Source: Erythrobacter aureus (lineage in GTDB: Bacteria > Pseudomonadota > Alphaproteobacteria > Sphingomonadales > Sphingomonadaceae). Taken from it: a DNA stretch of 64,000 nt. Numbering within the stretch: position 1 is the stretch's first letter; each line of letters begins with the position of its first letter. The translations under genes and the position numbers were made by a program. Location of the stretch: contig NZ_CP031357.1 in NCBI RefSeq assembly GCF_003355455.1, positions 1,094,501-1,158,500 of the forward strand. Direction: 5' to 3'. The notes below the pieces were generated by a model. That model searched no databases. It was not told the origin of the DNA and worked only from the letters and a program-made list of their open reading frames with translations. Shown here in pieces: positions 1 to 9,200 of this stretch.

Positions 1-376
1 ATGCCTTCAAGGCATAAGCGAGTTCGCGTTCACGATAGAGCGGATTGATCGCGACCAGGATCATTCCGGCCTTGGCGATGGCATATTGCAGAAAGATCCA
101 GTTCGGATGGTTCGAAGCCCAGACGCCGATCCGATCGCCCGCTCTAAAACCATGCGCGATCAAACCGCGCGCCAGTTCGTCGGACAGCCGGTCGAGCTCG
201 CCGAAGGTCCAGCGGAAGTCGCCGATCGCTGGCTGGTGGACGAAGGCGAGGGCAGCATCGTCGGCCCATTTTTCAGCCGAACGGGACAGCGCTTCGCCGA
301 TGGTCGTGCGCGCTGCGGTCGGATCATCGGCCGTGTCGATCCAGAGTGATTGGCGCAGTGCCAATATCCCCTCCAT
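1..376 (-). CDS. AMP-dependent acyl-CoA synthetase, N-terminal part (runs off the left edge)
   Basis: The minus strand reads open from an ATG at 374-376 (or an in-frame ATG at 380-382) to the edge of the window, giving about 125 residues. The translation has the N-terminal pattern of acyl-CoA synthetases: a TFGELDRLSDELARGL helix, then GDRIGVWASNHPNW and AKAGMILVAINPLYRERELAYAL. The family activates carboxylic acids to CoA thioesters using ATP. No clear Shine-Dalgarno precedes either ATG. The gene is divergent from the MaoC genes at 592 onward, so a two-way promoter region is expected in 377-591, where I see no other gene. The adenylation and CoA-binding motifs lie outside the window. Confidence 0.85.
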   Translation of the reverse strand, partial: MEGILALRQSLWIDTADDPTAARTTIGEALSRSAEKWADDAALAFVHQPAIGDFRWTFGELDRLSDELARGLIAHGFRAGDRIGVWASNHPNWIFLQYAIAKAGMILVAINPLYRERELAYALKA

Positions 377-591
377 TAACATTGGGAGCGCGGCTGAGCG
401 GCGCTTCGATTGCCATCGTCATAGGCAGCCCAAAGGCCGCACGGCTGCTCGCCTATCGCTCGCAAACGCGCCCGATCTGTTGCGGATCGGCCGGTCGCGG
501 GCCAACATCCAGGCATCAAAGATCGGTCGTCTGCGGATCGTGACGGTCCGGACTGCCGATTGCAGGGCCGGTGTTCTTTTAGGGGGACGGA

Positions 592-1107
592 ATGACGAGC
601 CTACCCGACACAGTGAAGGATTGGCTGGGCAAGCCGGTGATCGTGATGGACCATGTCCTTACGGTGGAACAGGGCCTGTGGGCCAATTTCTGCGTGGCGA
701 TCGAAGACGCGAATCCACTCTACTGGGATTACCGTCTGGCGCGCGAGGAAACCGAGACGGTGATCGCACCGCCCATGATGCTGCCGAGCTGGGCCATCGA
801 CCATGACTGGCGGCCCGAGCGCGAAGGTCCGGCCCCGCGTACCCTGGAACTGCATTTCATGGTCAAGGATGCGCTTGGATATAAGAATGGCCTTGTGACG
901 GAGGTCGAACTCGAACTTCACGAGCCTCTTCGCGCAGGCGATTCCGTCAAGGCCGAACAGATATTGCGTAGTGTCGGCGATGAGCGCGAGACCAAGCTCG
1001 GGACGGGGCGTAACTGGGAAATCGATGTTGTCTATCGCAAGCCGGACGGCACCCTTGCCGGTGTCCAGAGCCTGACTTTCCTCGGATATGGGAGGGTTGA
1101 CGCATGA
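592..1107 (+). CDS. MaoC-like / FAS1-type dehydratase-domain protein, probable non-catalytic half of a heteromer
   Basis: This 171-residue protein resembles the N-terminal MaoC dehydratase (FAS1-like hot-dog) domain, with patterns such as PPMMLPSWAIDHDW and ETKLGTGRNWEIDVVYRK. I see no D-x4-H hydratase motif in it. It starts after a strong AGGGGGA ribosome-binding site, and its stop overlaps the next ATG (ATGA), so the two are translationally coupled. The next gene carries the hydratase motif. Split MaoC pairs of this kind (for example ChsH1/ChsH2 in cholesterol degradation) act as heteromeric enoyl-CoA hydratases. I infer the same here, acting on a bulky CoA ester. It is the first gene of the long plus-strand operon. 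Confidence 0.8.
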   Translation: MTSLPDTVKDWLGKPVIVMDHVLTVEQGLWANFCVAIEDANPLYWDYRLAREETETVIAPPMMLPSWAIDHDWRPEREGPAPRTLELHFMVKDALGYKNGLVTEVELELHEPLRAGDSVKAEQILRSVGDERETKLGTGRNWEIDVVYRKPDGTLAGVQSLTFLGYGRVDA

Positions 1108-1571
1108 ACCGCGCGCCCAAGCCACATATCGGCATGAAACTGCCCGACCTGCTTCTGCCGGTCACGCGCAGACTCGTGAGCATGGGGGCGGCTGCGTCGA
1201 GGGACTGGCAGCCGCAGCACCACGATCCCGACTGGGCGCGGGAGGCCGGCCTGCCCGACATCATCATGAACAATTACACCCAGGCGGGACTGATCAGCCG
1301 GTTCGTTACCGATTGGAGCGGGCCATCGGGACGCATCGGCAGGCTGCGCTTTGCCATGCGCCGGCCGCTATGCCCGGTGGGGAACCTCACGATCCGCGGC
1401 GCCGTGGTCGATCTGTCGGCCGAATCCGACACGCTCGTATGGGTGGAGATCGACGCGGAAATTCTGGTCGGTGACGATATCGTCACGACTGCGACGATCC
1501 GCGTCGCGCTGCCCGGCCCGGGCGGGGATTCGTCGGCCTGGCACTGCTCGGGCTCGCGCTGGAATCCTTGA
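1104..1571 (+). CDS. MaoC-type enoyl-CoA hydratase, probable catalytic half
   Basis: A 155-residue hot-dog-fold protein. Around residues 33-41 it reads RDWQPQHHD, which fits the hydratase-2 motif with D34 and H39 spaced D-x4-H. This catalytic pair is missing from the preceding gene, with which this one overlaps by four bases. The pair probably forms one (R)-specific hydratase that adds water to an enoyl-CoA intermediate. The C-terminal tail after about residue 135 is not recognisable and may be variable. A gap of about 100 bases follows before the acyl-CoA dehydrogenase gene. Confidence 0.8.
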   Translation: MNRAPKPHIGMKLPDLLLPVTRRLVSMGAAASRDWQPQHHDPDWAREAGLPDIIMNNYTQAGLISRFVTDWSGPSGRIGRLRFAMRRPLCPVGNLTIRGAVVDLSAESDTLVWVEIDAEILVGDDIVTTATIRVALPGPGGDSSAWHCSGSRWNP

Positions 1572-1670
1572 GGGTTCGGCTTCGGAAATATGAGTTCGAA
1601 CAGAGTTGAGGTGAGCGCGGCCATCTGACCACTTCCCGGTGACTTTAGCGATTGGGAAGATGAGGCGCGC

Positions 1671-2810
1671 ATGGACCTCGGGCTGTCCGACGAACAGAGA
1701 ATGCTGCAGGATATGGTCCGCGACCTGTGCGAGGACCGGTTCCCGCTGACGGCGCTGCGTCGGCTCGAGTCCGATGACGATGGGCTCGATCGGGATTTCT
1801 GGCACGCCCTCGCCGATCAGGGGCTATGTGGTATTTCGATTGCCGAGGCCCATGGCGGCCACGGTCTCGGCCTGCTCGAATGTGCCCTCGTGCACGAGCA
1901 GTTCGGCTATCATCTCGCGCAGTCTCCCCATCTCGCCAGCTCGGTCTTGGCTGCATCCTTCATCGAGGCGGCTGGCGACGCTTCCCTGTCGGCGGCACTG
2001 TTGCCGGGAATCGCCGATGGCTCGCGCATCGTCGCGATCGCATCGAGCGAGGCGGGGAGGGGCGAAGATCTGAGCGACCAGCAGGCCGTGCTCCGCCGCG
2101 ATCCGAAGGGCGTGCGGATTTCGGGCACGAAACACTTCGTTTCCTTCGCCAGCATCGCCGACGATCTCATTGTTTTCGGCCGCGATGAACAAGGCGGCCA
2201 CGTGGTCGCCCTGGCCGTATCCCCCGGGGCCGACGGCATCACTTTGCGCAGGCAGCAGACCATGGCGAGCGAGCCCTGTTTCGAAGTGCAATTCGAAGAT
2301 GTCTTCGTTCCGTCTGAGCGGGTTTTCGCCGATGGCGCCGATCCGACAGAAGCCTGGCGGGCGGCGATGTCCAAGGCCTGCGTCGTCATCGCCGCGGCTG
2401 CAACCGGCGCCGCGCGGCGGATTCACGAAATCAGCACCGCCTATGCCAAGGAACGCGAAGCCTTCGGCAAGCCGATCGGGGCGTTTCAGGCCATCGCCCA
2501 TTATCTCGCCGATGCAATCGTCGAGATCGAAGGCGCCCGTGTGCTCTATCGCAATGCGGCCTGGATGCATGACGAGGCGCGGCCCTACGCGCTCGAGGCG
2601 GCGATCGCGAAACTGCAGGCCTGCAACATTTTCCGGCGGGCATCGGCGCTCGGCATCCAGGTCCATGGCGGGCTTGGCTACACGACCGAAGCGGATCCTC
2701 AGCTTTTCTACCGCCGGGCCAAGCAATGGCAGATCCTCAATGGCAGCGAGGCCTGGCTGACGGAGGAAATTTCCCGTCTCGATGCGAGCGGAGGGCATGC
2801 GGGTGTTTGA
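1671..2810 (+). CDS. acyl-CoA dehydrogenase (FadE-like flavoprotein)
   Basis: At 379 residues this is full length for an acyl-CoA dehydrogenase. It starts MDLGLSDEQRMLQDMVRD, the usual N-terminal helix, and has AYAKEREAFGKPIGAFQAI and the C-terminal VHGGLGYTTEADPQLFYRRAK. Members remove alpha-beta hydrogens from acyl-CoA using FAD and pass electrons to ETF. The gene sits between MaoC hydratases and crotonases, so it probably supplies the enoyl-CoA for them. Its 3' end overlaps the start of the next gene. The substrate cannot be read from sequence. Confidence 0.92.
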   Translation: MDLGLSDEQRMLQDMVRDLCEDRFPLTALRRLESDDDGLDRDFWHALADQGLCGISIAEAHGGHGLGLLECALVHEQFGYHLAQSPHLASSVLAASFIEAAGDASLSAALLPGIADGSRIVAIASSEAGRGEDLSDQQAVLRRDPKGVRISGTKHFVSFASIADDLIVFGRDEQGGHVVALAVSPGADGITLRRQQTMASEPCFEVQFEDVFVPSERVFADGADPTEAWRAAMSKACVVIAAAATGAARRIHEISTAYAKEREAFGKPIGAFQAIAHYLADAIVEIEGARVLYRNAAWMHDEARPYALEAAIAKLQACNIFRRASALGIQVHGGLGYTTEADPQLFYRRAKQWQILNGSEAWLTEEISRLDASGGHAGV

Positions 2811-3597
2811 GACACTCGATTATTCGGTCCGCGACGGCGTCGCCGAGTTGCGCCTTCAGCGCCCCGAACGGCGCAATGCGGTCAACCACCGGATGCATGT
2901 GGAATTGCCGCAAGCCTGGTCCGCAATCCGGCGTGACCCGCAGGTTGTCGTGGCGATTGTGACCGGGGCGGGGAGCAAGGCCTTCTGCACCGGCGCCGAT
3001 CTTGCCGACCTTCCGCCTGTCGAGGAGAGCGACGGGCACGGCGCGATGGCCTGGACCGGGCTGCGCAACAATGTCTGGAAACCGGTGATCTGCGCGATCA
3101 ACGGGCAGGTGGTCGGAGGCGGGCTGCATTTCGTAGCCGATGCCGACATTGTCATCGCCAGCGATGAGGCGACATTCTGCGATAGCCACGTCAGCAGCGG
3201 GCTGGTCGCCGGATTGGAGCCGGTGGCACTGGCCCGCAAGATTCCGCTCGAAGCGGTCTTGCGGCTGGCGCTGGTCGGGCGCGGCTATACCATGTCCGCC
3301 GCGCGCGCATGCGAGCTGGGCCTGGTCGGCGAAGTCGTCCCCGCATCTCAGTTGATGGAACGAGCGCGCGAACTCGCGGCCCTCATCGCAGCCAATTCCC
3401 CATCCGCGATGGCGAGGACCAAGCGGGCGATCTGGAGGTCGCTGGAACTGCCGCTGTCGCAATCCCTGGATGCTGCTTGGCGCGATATCGAAACGCACAA
3501 TCGCGGACCCGATTTTCAGGAGGGGATCGACGCCTTTCTGGAGCGTCGCCCGCCCGAATGGGCCGCTTACGATCCCGAGGCGCGCGATGACGGGTAA
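2797..3597 (+). CDS. enoyl-CoA hydratase/isomerase-family protein (crotonase fold), atypical active site
   Basis: The protein is about 266 residues and has the crotonase oxyanion segments GSKAFCTGADLADLP and INGQVVGGGLHF. At the two positions where classical enoyl-CoA hydratases have catalytic glutamates, this one reads GGGLHF and FCDSHVSSG, so both glutamates appear to be replaced by His. It is therefore more likely a hydrolase, isomerase or C-C bond-cleaving crotonase than a simple hydratase. In steroid C/D-ring degradation the crotonase EchA20 opens a ring, which is one possible parallel. The start at 2797 follows GGAGGG closely; an in-frame ATG at 2782 is the alternative. Confidence 0.85.
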   Translation: MRVFETLDYSVRDGVAELRLQRPERRNAVNHRMHVELPQAWSAIRRDPQVVVAIVTGAGSKAFCTGADLADLPPVEESDGHGAMAWTGLRNNVWKPVICAINGQVVGGGLHFVADADIVIASDEATFCDSHVSSGLVAGLEPVALARKIPLEAVLRLALVGRGYTMSAARACELGLVGEVVPASQLMERARELAALIAANSPSAMARTKRAIWRSLELPLSQSLDAAWRDIETHNRGPDFQEGIDAFLERRPPEWAAYDPEARDDG

Positions 3598-4348
3598 GCA
3601 GCAGGTGCAGGTCGACAGGATCGGCAGGACGGGGATTATCCGCCTCGACCGGCCCGATGTGCTCAACGCCTATACGCCCGATATGGGGGACGAGCTGGTC
3701 GACGCATTCCGCACCCTGGCGTCCGACAGCGAGGTCTGCGCCATCGTCCTGACCGGCAAGGGCAGGGCCTTTTGTGTCGGCGCCGATCGCAACTTCCTGA
3801 ACGGCGAGAAGGGGCAGAACGGGCTGCGCCTCGGCGAAGAGGATTTCATCGGCGGGTTCGCGACCGAATTGCTGACGATCGCCAAGCCGACCATCGCGGC
3901 GATCAATGGCAAGGCGGTCGGGCTTGGCTGCACCATGCTGCTGCCGCTCGATTTCCGGATCGCCGCGGACAGCGCAAGTTTCTCTTTCCCCTTCGCACGT
4001 CTCGGCCTGATGCCGGGAATGGGATCGACTTTCCTGCTGCCCAGGATTGTCGGGGATGTCGCCGCGCGCGAAATCATCTTCGGCAGCGCGGTTCTGGATA
4101 GCGGGGCTGCCCTTCGGGCCGGGCTGATCGGCGAAGTGGTCGCGGACGATCGGTTGCAGGATGCGGCCATGCGGCTCGCAGCCACATTCGAAACCGCCGA
4201 CGCGGCAACGCTGGCGGCGATCAAATCCACTCTCAACGGCGCCGCCGTCCGGGCGATGAACATCGCGGTCGAAACCGAGCTGCGCAAGGCGCGCGAATGC
4301 CTTGCCGCGCGATCGGCCATGCACAAGCAGGAACCCATCCCGACATGA
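3587..4348 (+). CDS. enoyl-CoA hydratase/isomerase-family protein (crotonase fold), atypical
   Basis: A 253-residue crotonase-fold protein that starts inside the end of the preceding gene (ATG at 3587, stop of the upstream gene at 3595-3597). It has GKGRAFCVGADRNFLNG and INGKAVGLGCTMLLPLDFRI. The first classical glutamate position is Thr (GLGCTML) and the second lies in FPFARLGLMPG with no Glu. Like its neighbour it keeps the fold and oxyanion hole but not the hydratase dyad. The tandem of two unusual crotonases suggests consecutive non-hydratase steps. The longer reading frame upstream (from 3470) runs through the previous gene and is not a likely start. Confidence 0.85.
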   Translation: MTGKQQVQVDRIGRTGIIRLDRPDVLNAYTPDMGDELVDAFRTLASDSEVCAIVLTGKGRAFCVGADRNFLNGEKGQNGLRLGEEDFIGGFATELLTIAKPTIAAINGKAVGLGCTMLLPLDFRIAADSASFSFPFARLGLMPGMGSTFLLPRIVGDVAAREIIFGSAVLDSGAALRAGLIGEVVADDRLQDAAMRLAATFETADAATLAAIKSTLNGAAVRAMNIAVETELRKARECLAARSAMHKQEPIPT

Positions 4349-4815
4349 CGAACGATACGATCCGGTACGACGATCTCGACGCCTTGGCGCAACGTGTGGG
4401 GGGCGAGTTCGGGGCGTGGAGCCCTGCCATCGAAGTGCCCCAGCGCATGATCGACGAATTCGCCGAAATGACCGGCGATCACCAGTGGATTCATGTCGAT
4501 CCCGCACGCGCTTCCGAAACGCCTCTCGGAACCACGATTGCGCATGGCTTCCTGATTCTGGCGCTTTCCAGCGTGATCAAGAACAGTTCCGACCTGGCCA
4601 TAGTCGGTCATGGCAGCGCTCTGAATTACGGGCTCGACAATGTCCGGTTCGTGTCGCCGGTGCACTCGGGGGCACGGATACACGGCCGAACGAAAGTCTC
4701 CGCGGTGGCCGAGGAAAAAGGCGGCACCATGCTGACCGTGAGCGTCGCGATCCATGTGGTCGGTTCCGAAAAACCAGCGGTCTGCTTCGACTGGAAGCTG
4801 CTGTACCGGGCATGA
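4345..4815 (+). CDS. MaoC-family (R)-enoyl-CoA hydratase
   Basis: A 156-residue single hot-dog protein, coupled to the crotonase gene by an ATGA overlap. Residues 43-52 read TGDHQWIHVD, the (R)-hydratase motif with D45 and H50. The C-terminal beta-sheet region (GLDNVRFVSPVHSG) also fits the family, which includes NodN and PhaJ. Unlike the split pair at 592-1571, this one carries its own catalytic residues and could act as a homodimer. It hydrates a trans-2-enoyl-CoA to the 3-hydroxyacyl-CoA. Confidence 0.9.
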   Translation: MTNDTIRYDDLDALAQRVGGEFGAWSPAIEVPQRMIDEFAEMTGDHQWIHVDPARASETPLGTTIAHGFLILALSSVIKNSSDLAIVGHGSALNYGLDNVRFVSPVHSGARIHGRTKVSAVAEEKGGTMLTVSVAIHVVGSEKPAVCFDWKLLYRA

Positions 4816-4819
4816 GCCG

Positions 4820-5293
4820 ATGATCGAAAGCATACCCCTTCCGATCGTGGACGATCCCGTCGACCGGGCTTTCTGGCAAGCTTGCGACGAAGGCCGGCTG
4901 TTGGTCCAGACCTGCACGCAATGCGGGCACCGCCAACACCCGCCCCGAGCGATGTGTCCCGCCTGTCGCTCGATGGAGCTGGGCTGGCAGGAATGCGCGC
5001 CGACCGGGCAGTTGTGGTCCTACGTGGTGCCGCACCCGCCGCTGCTCCCCGCCTTCGCCCCGCTCGCCCCCTACATCGTGGGGCTGATCATACCCGATGG
5101 GTTCCCGGGGATCAGGATGGTGGGGGCGATCGTCGCCTCCGCGGAAGAAGGCATCGGTTCGGTCGCGCCGGCCGAGATCGCGATCGGCGACCGGATGCGC
5201 CTCACATTTGTTCGATTGGCGGAGGATGTCGCTCTGCCCTGCTGGGTCCCGGATGCGGCCTGCGCCCTCTCTGAAAGGGAAGAAAAGCCATGA
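4820..5293 (+). CDS. DUF35 OB-fold, zinc-ribbon acyl-CoA-associated protein
   Basis: A 157-residue protein with a four-cysteine rubredoxin-like zinc ribbon near the N terminus (CTQCGH ... CPAC) followed by an OB-fold, the DUF35 layout. DUF35 proteins partner with thiolase-like or SCP-x enzymes; the DUF35 part of ChsH2, for example, supports the retro-aldolase Ltp2 in steroid degradation. A thiolase-like gene lies in the same operon at 10630, and two further ones at 20634 and 32077. The start at 4820 is four bases after the upstream stop, and its own stop overlaps the start of the extradiol dioxygenase. Confidence 0.88.
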   Translation: MIESIPLPIVDDPVDRAFWQACDEGRLLVQTCTQCGHRQHPPRAMCPACRSMELGWQECAPTGQLWSYVVPHPPLLPAFAPLAPYIVGLIIPDGFPGIRMVGAIVASAEEGIGSVAPAEIAIGDRMRLTFVRLAEDVALPCWVPDAACALSEREEKP

Positions 5294-6273
5294 ATATCAA
5301 ATCGCTCGGATATGTGGGTATCGGCACGGCGAATCCCGGTGCCTGGCGGGATTTCGCGGTCGAGGTGCTTGGCATGATGCCTGCCCGCGCCGTGCCTGGC
5401 GAAGGCTGGGGCGAACCGGGCCAACCGCGCCCCGACACAGGGCGTCCCGAAGGGGTTGCCGAGGATGGATCGGTCTATCTCAAGATGGACGAACGCCAAT
5501 GGCGCGTGGCGGTCCACAAAAGCGAGGAAGACGGCAAGCTGCTCTATTTCGGGCTCGAACTGGACGGGCATCTTGAGCTGGCGGCTGCGGTGGCGGAATT
5601 GCGCGCCGAAGGTATCGAGGTGCGCGAAGGGACGCCTGCGGATGCCCTGGCGCGGGCCGTGACGGGGATTGCCTATTGCGCCGATCCGTCCGGGAACCAG
5701 CTCGAACTCTATTACGGCCCGACGACCGACTACAATTTCGCCTCGCCCGTTCCCGACCTGAAATTCGTCGCCGGGGCGCTTGGGGTCGGCCACTTCAATC
5801 TCTTCGTCGACGATCAGGAAAAGTGCTTCGATTTCTATACGCGTGTGCTCGGCTTCAAGCTGTCCGATTACATCCGCTTCGGTCCCGATGCAGCGCTGCA
5901 GTTCCTGCGCTGCAATGCCCGCCATCACAGCATCGCCATGGTGGATATGGGGGCGGGCAACGTGCTGCAGCACATGCTCGTCGAAATGACCGATATCGAC
6001 GATGTCGGAAAGACGCTGGACCGCGCGAAGCGATATGGCCTCGATGTGGTCAGCACGCTCGGGCGGCACCGGAACGATGGCATGCTGTCGTTCTATATGC
6101 GCGCGCCGGGCGGGTTCGATGTCGAGGTCGGCTGCGGGGGCAAGTTGCTCGATGAAAGCTGGTCGCCGAACGAATTCTGCGAAGGTGACGTGTGGGGGCA
6201 TGACGGACTTGTCGAAGCCGTGGTGGAGGCGAGCGAAACGGCGCGGGCACGGATGCAAGCGGCCGCGTCATGA
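5290..6273 (+). CDS. type I extradiol ring-cleavage dioxygenase (BphC/HsaC/EdcB-like)
   Basis: A 327-residue two-domain vicinal-oxygen-chelate protein. The C-terminal domain carries the Fe(II) site expected from BphC: H168 in GVGHFNLF, H228 in LQHMLVEM and E279 in GGFDVEVG. The accessory residues H213 (HHSIAM), H260 (GRHRNDG) and Y269 (LSFYM) are also present. The enzyme cleaves catechols next to the hydroxyls with O2. Next to a P450 and a fused 2-oxoacid:ferredoxin oxidoreductase, the best parallel is 4-hydroxyestrone 4,5-dioxygenase (EdcB/OecC). HsaC- or biphenyl-type substrates remain possible. It is coupled to its neighbours by four-base overlaps on both sides. Confidence 0.92.
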   Translation: MNIKSLGYVGIGTANPGAWRDFAVEVLGMMPARAVPGEGWGEPGQPRPDTGRPEGVAEDGSVYLKMDERQWRVAVHKSEEDGKLLYFGLELDGHLELAAAVAELRAEGIEVREGTPADALARAVTGIAYCADPSGNQLELYYGPTTDYNFASPVPDLKFVAGALGVGHFNLFVDDQEKCFDFYTRVLGFKLSDYIRFGPDAALQFLRCNARHHSIAMVDMGAGNVLQHMLVEMTDIDDVGKTLDRAKRYGLDVVSTLGRHRNDGMLSFYMRAPGGFDVEVGCGGKLLDESWSPNEFCEGDVWGHDGLVEAVVEASETARARMQAAAS

Positions 6274-9200
6274 CCGAAACAAGTATCGATTTGGAGTATC
6301 GCCTCGAAGACCGGTACACCCAGCGTTCGGGGCGCGTGTTCCTGTCGGGATCGCAAGCGCTTGTCCGCCTGCCGCTGATGCAGCGCCAGCGCGATATCGA
6401 CGCAGGGCTCAATACTGCGGGCTTCATATCGGGTTACACCGGGTCGCCGCTCGGTGGATACGACATCGCGCTCAATCAGGTGCCCGAACTGCTCGAAGAG
6501 CATCACATCCATTTCGAGCCGGGGATCAACGAGGATCTCGGCGCCACCGCCGTTTGGGGTTCGCAGCAGGTCGGCCTGTTCGGCAATGCGCGATATGACG
6601 GTGTTTTCGGCATCTGGTACGGCAAGGGTCCGGGCGTGGACCGTTCGGGCGACGCGCTGAAGCACGGGAGCTATTCGGGTTCCGCACCCAATGGCGGCGT
6701 GCTGGTCCTCGCCGGAGACGATCATGGCGCGAAATCGTCCACCACGGCCCATCAGAGCGACCACGCCTTCATCCATTTCGGGATGCCTTTCCTGAACCCG
6801 TCGTCGGTGCAGGATTATCTCGATCTCGGCCTGCACGGTTTTGCCATGTCTCGCCATTCGGGCTGCTGGATTGGGATGAAATGCGTTACCGATATCATCG
6901 AAAGCAGCGCATCGGTCGATATCGACCCGAACCGGCCATCGATCACGATTCCCGACAGGGATGGCGAGGGACTGGCCGCGCGTTGGGGCGTCCCGGCCCT
7001 CAAAGCGGAAGATCGCCAGTACAATCAGCGCATCCCCGCGCTGCTCGAATATGTCAGGGTCAACCGGCTCAATCGAGAGGCGATTGCGGCACCATCCCGC
7101 ACTTTGGGCATCGTGACCAGCGGCAAGGCCTATCTCGACGTCATGCAGGCGCTCGAGGACCTCGGCCTGGATGCTGCGCGGTGCAGGGAACTGGGTGTCT
7201 CGGTGTTCAAGGTGGCGATGCCTTGGCCGCTGGAGCCTGAAACGCTTTGCGAGTTTGCCGAGGGTCATCGCGAAATCCTGGTGGTCGAGGAAAAACGCCC
7301 GGTGATCGAGGACCAGATCGCCAGCCTGTTCGTCAACCGCGCAAATGCGCCGCTGCTGACTGGAAAGATAGACCCGGACGGATCGCCGCTGGTCCCGGCG
7401 GTGGGCGAGACGACCCCACTCATCGCCGCGCGGTCGATCGCTGCGAGACTCATCGCTTTGACCGGAGATGACGGCCTCCGCGCGGCGCTGGATGGTCTGG
7501 AGGCGGAAAGCGCGCCTCCGGCTCTGCCGGCGGCCACACTGGCCCGAATGCCGAGCTTCTGTGCAGGCTGCCCGCACAACCGGTCGACCAAAGTTCCCGA
7601 TGGCAGCGTGGCCTTCGGCGGCATCGGTTGCCACGGGATGGCCACCTTCCTGCCCGAGCGGAACACGCCGACCCTGTTCCAGATGGGCGGCGAAGGCGCG
7701 CCCTGGATCGGCATTTCGCCCTTCACCGGCACCGATCATATCTTCCAGAACCTGGGGGACGGGACCTACTATCACTCGGGCCTGCTCGCCATTCGCGCGG
7801 CGGTCGCGGCCGGGGTCAACATCACCTACAAGATCCTCGCCAACGATGCGATCGCCATGACGGGCGGGCAGGAAATAGCGGGCCAGATGCGGGTCGATAC
7901 GTTGAGCCGACAGATTCACGCGGAAGGTGTCGAGGCAATTGCCATCGTCTCGGACGAGCCCGATACCTATTCGCCCGACGCAGATTTCGCTCCGGGTACG
8001 ACCATCCACCACCGCGACGAGATGGACGCGGTCCAGCGCCGGATGCGCGATACGCCGGGTGTGACGGCGATCATCTACGATCAGAATTGCGCCACCGAAT
8101 TGCGGCGTCGGCGCAAGAGGGGGCTGGCGCCCGATCCGGATTCGCGCCCTTTCATCAATACCCGCGTATGCGAAGGCTGCGGCGATTGCTCGGTGCAATC
8201 GAATTGCATCGCACTGGAGCCTGTCGAGACGCGGTTCGGGCGCAAGCGGCGCGTCAACCAGTCGGCCTGTAATAAGGATTTTTCCTGCACGGATGGCTAT
8301 TGCCCCAGCTTCGTCGTCGTGAATGGCGGGCAGCCGCGCAAGCGGTCGGACGGGCAGCAGGACTACACGCGATATGTCGATGCGCTGCCCGTGCCCGAAG
8401 CGGCATCCACCGCCTCGCCGTTCAGCCTGCTGGTGACCGGTATCGGTGGGGCCGGCGTGGTCACACTGGGGGCAATCCTCGGCATGGCGGCGCATCTGGA
8501 AGGCAAGGGTGCGTCGGTCCTTGATGTGACCGGTCTGGCGCAGCGCAATGGCCCGGTGACGAGCCATGTGAAGGTCGCCAATTCGCCGCAGGCGCTCAAG
8601 ACAAGCCGGATCGGCCGTGCCGATCTGGTGATCGGCAGCGACATGGTGGTAACGGCATCGGCCGATGTGCTTGGGCGGATGCGCAAGCGGATGACGAAAG
8701 CCGTGGTCAACAGCCGGGTGGCGCCCACTTCGGACTTCGCGACCAACCCCGATCTCGATCTCGGCACGGACGAGATGGAGCGGGCTATCGCGCAGCGTTC
8801 GGCCGATTCCGAGTTCATCGAAGCCGGCCGGTTGGCCTACGCGCTGACAGGAAACGAAGTGGCGGCCAATCTCATGCTCGTGGGGTTTGCGGCGCAGCGC
8901 GGATGGCTGCCGGTTTCGCTCGACGCCCTCGATCGCGCCATCCAACTGAACGGTGCCGCCGTCGAGATGAACCGTGCTTCCGTTGCCTGGGGACGCTTGC
9001 TGGCGCATGATCCGACTCTCGTCGCGGAGCTGGTCGCGGCGAAGAATACCGCCGATCCGCAGTCCGTGTCGCTCGACGATCTGATCGCCGACTATGCGCG
9101 GGAACTCGAAGCCTATCAGGATCGGGCCTACGCGCAGCGATATGTCGATCTCGTAGCGCAAGTGCGCGCCGCGGAAAGCGCCCTGGCCGGGAACGATGGT

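Noticed and set aside
45..806. 253-codon plus-strand frame at the left end
   Set aside because: It covers the antisense of the acyl-CoA synthetase start and the MaoC gene in another frame. The composition is shadow-like and no domain is seen.
5071..6258. 395-codon minus-strand frame opposite the extradiol dioxygenase
   Set aside because: The plus strand carries the conserved Fe(II) ligands of an extradiol dioxygenase; the opposite frame is a shadow.
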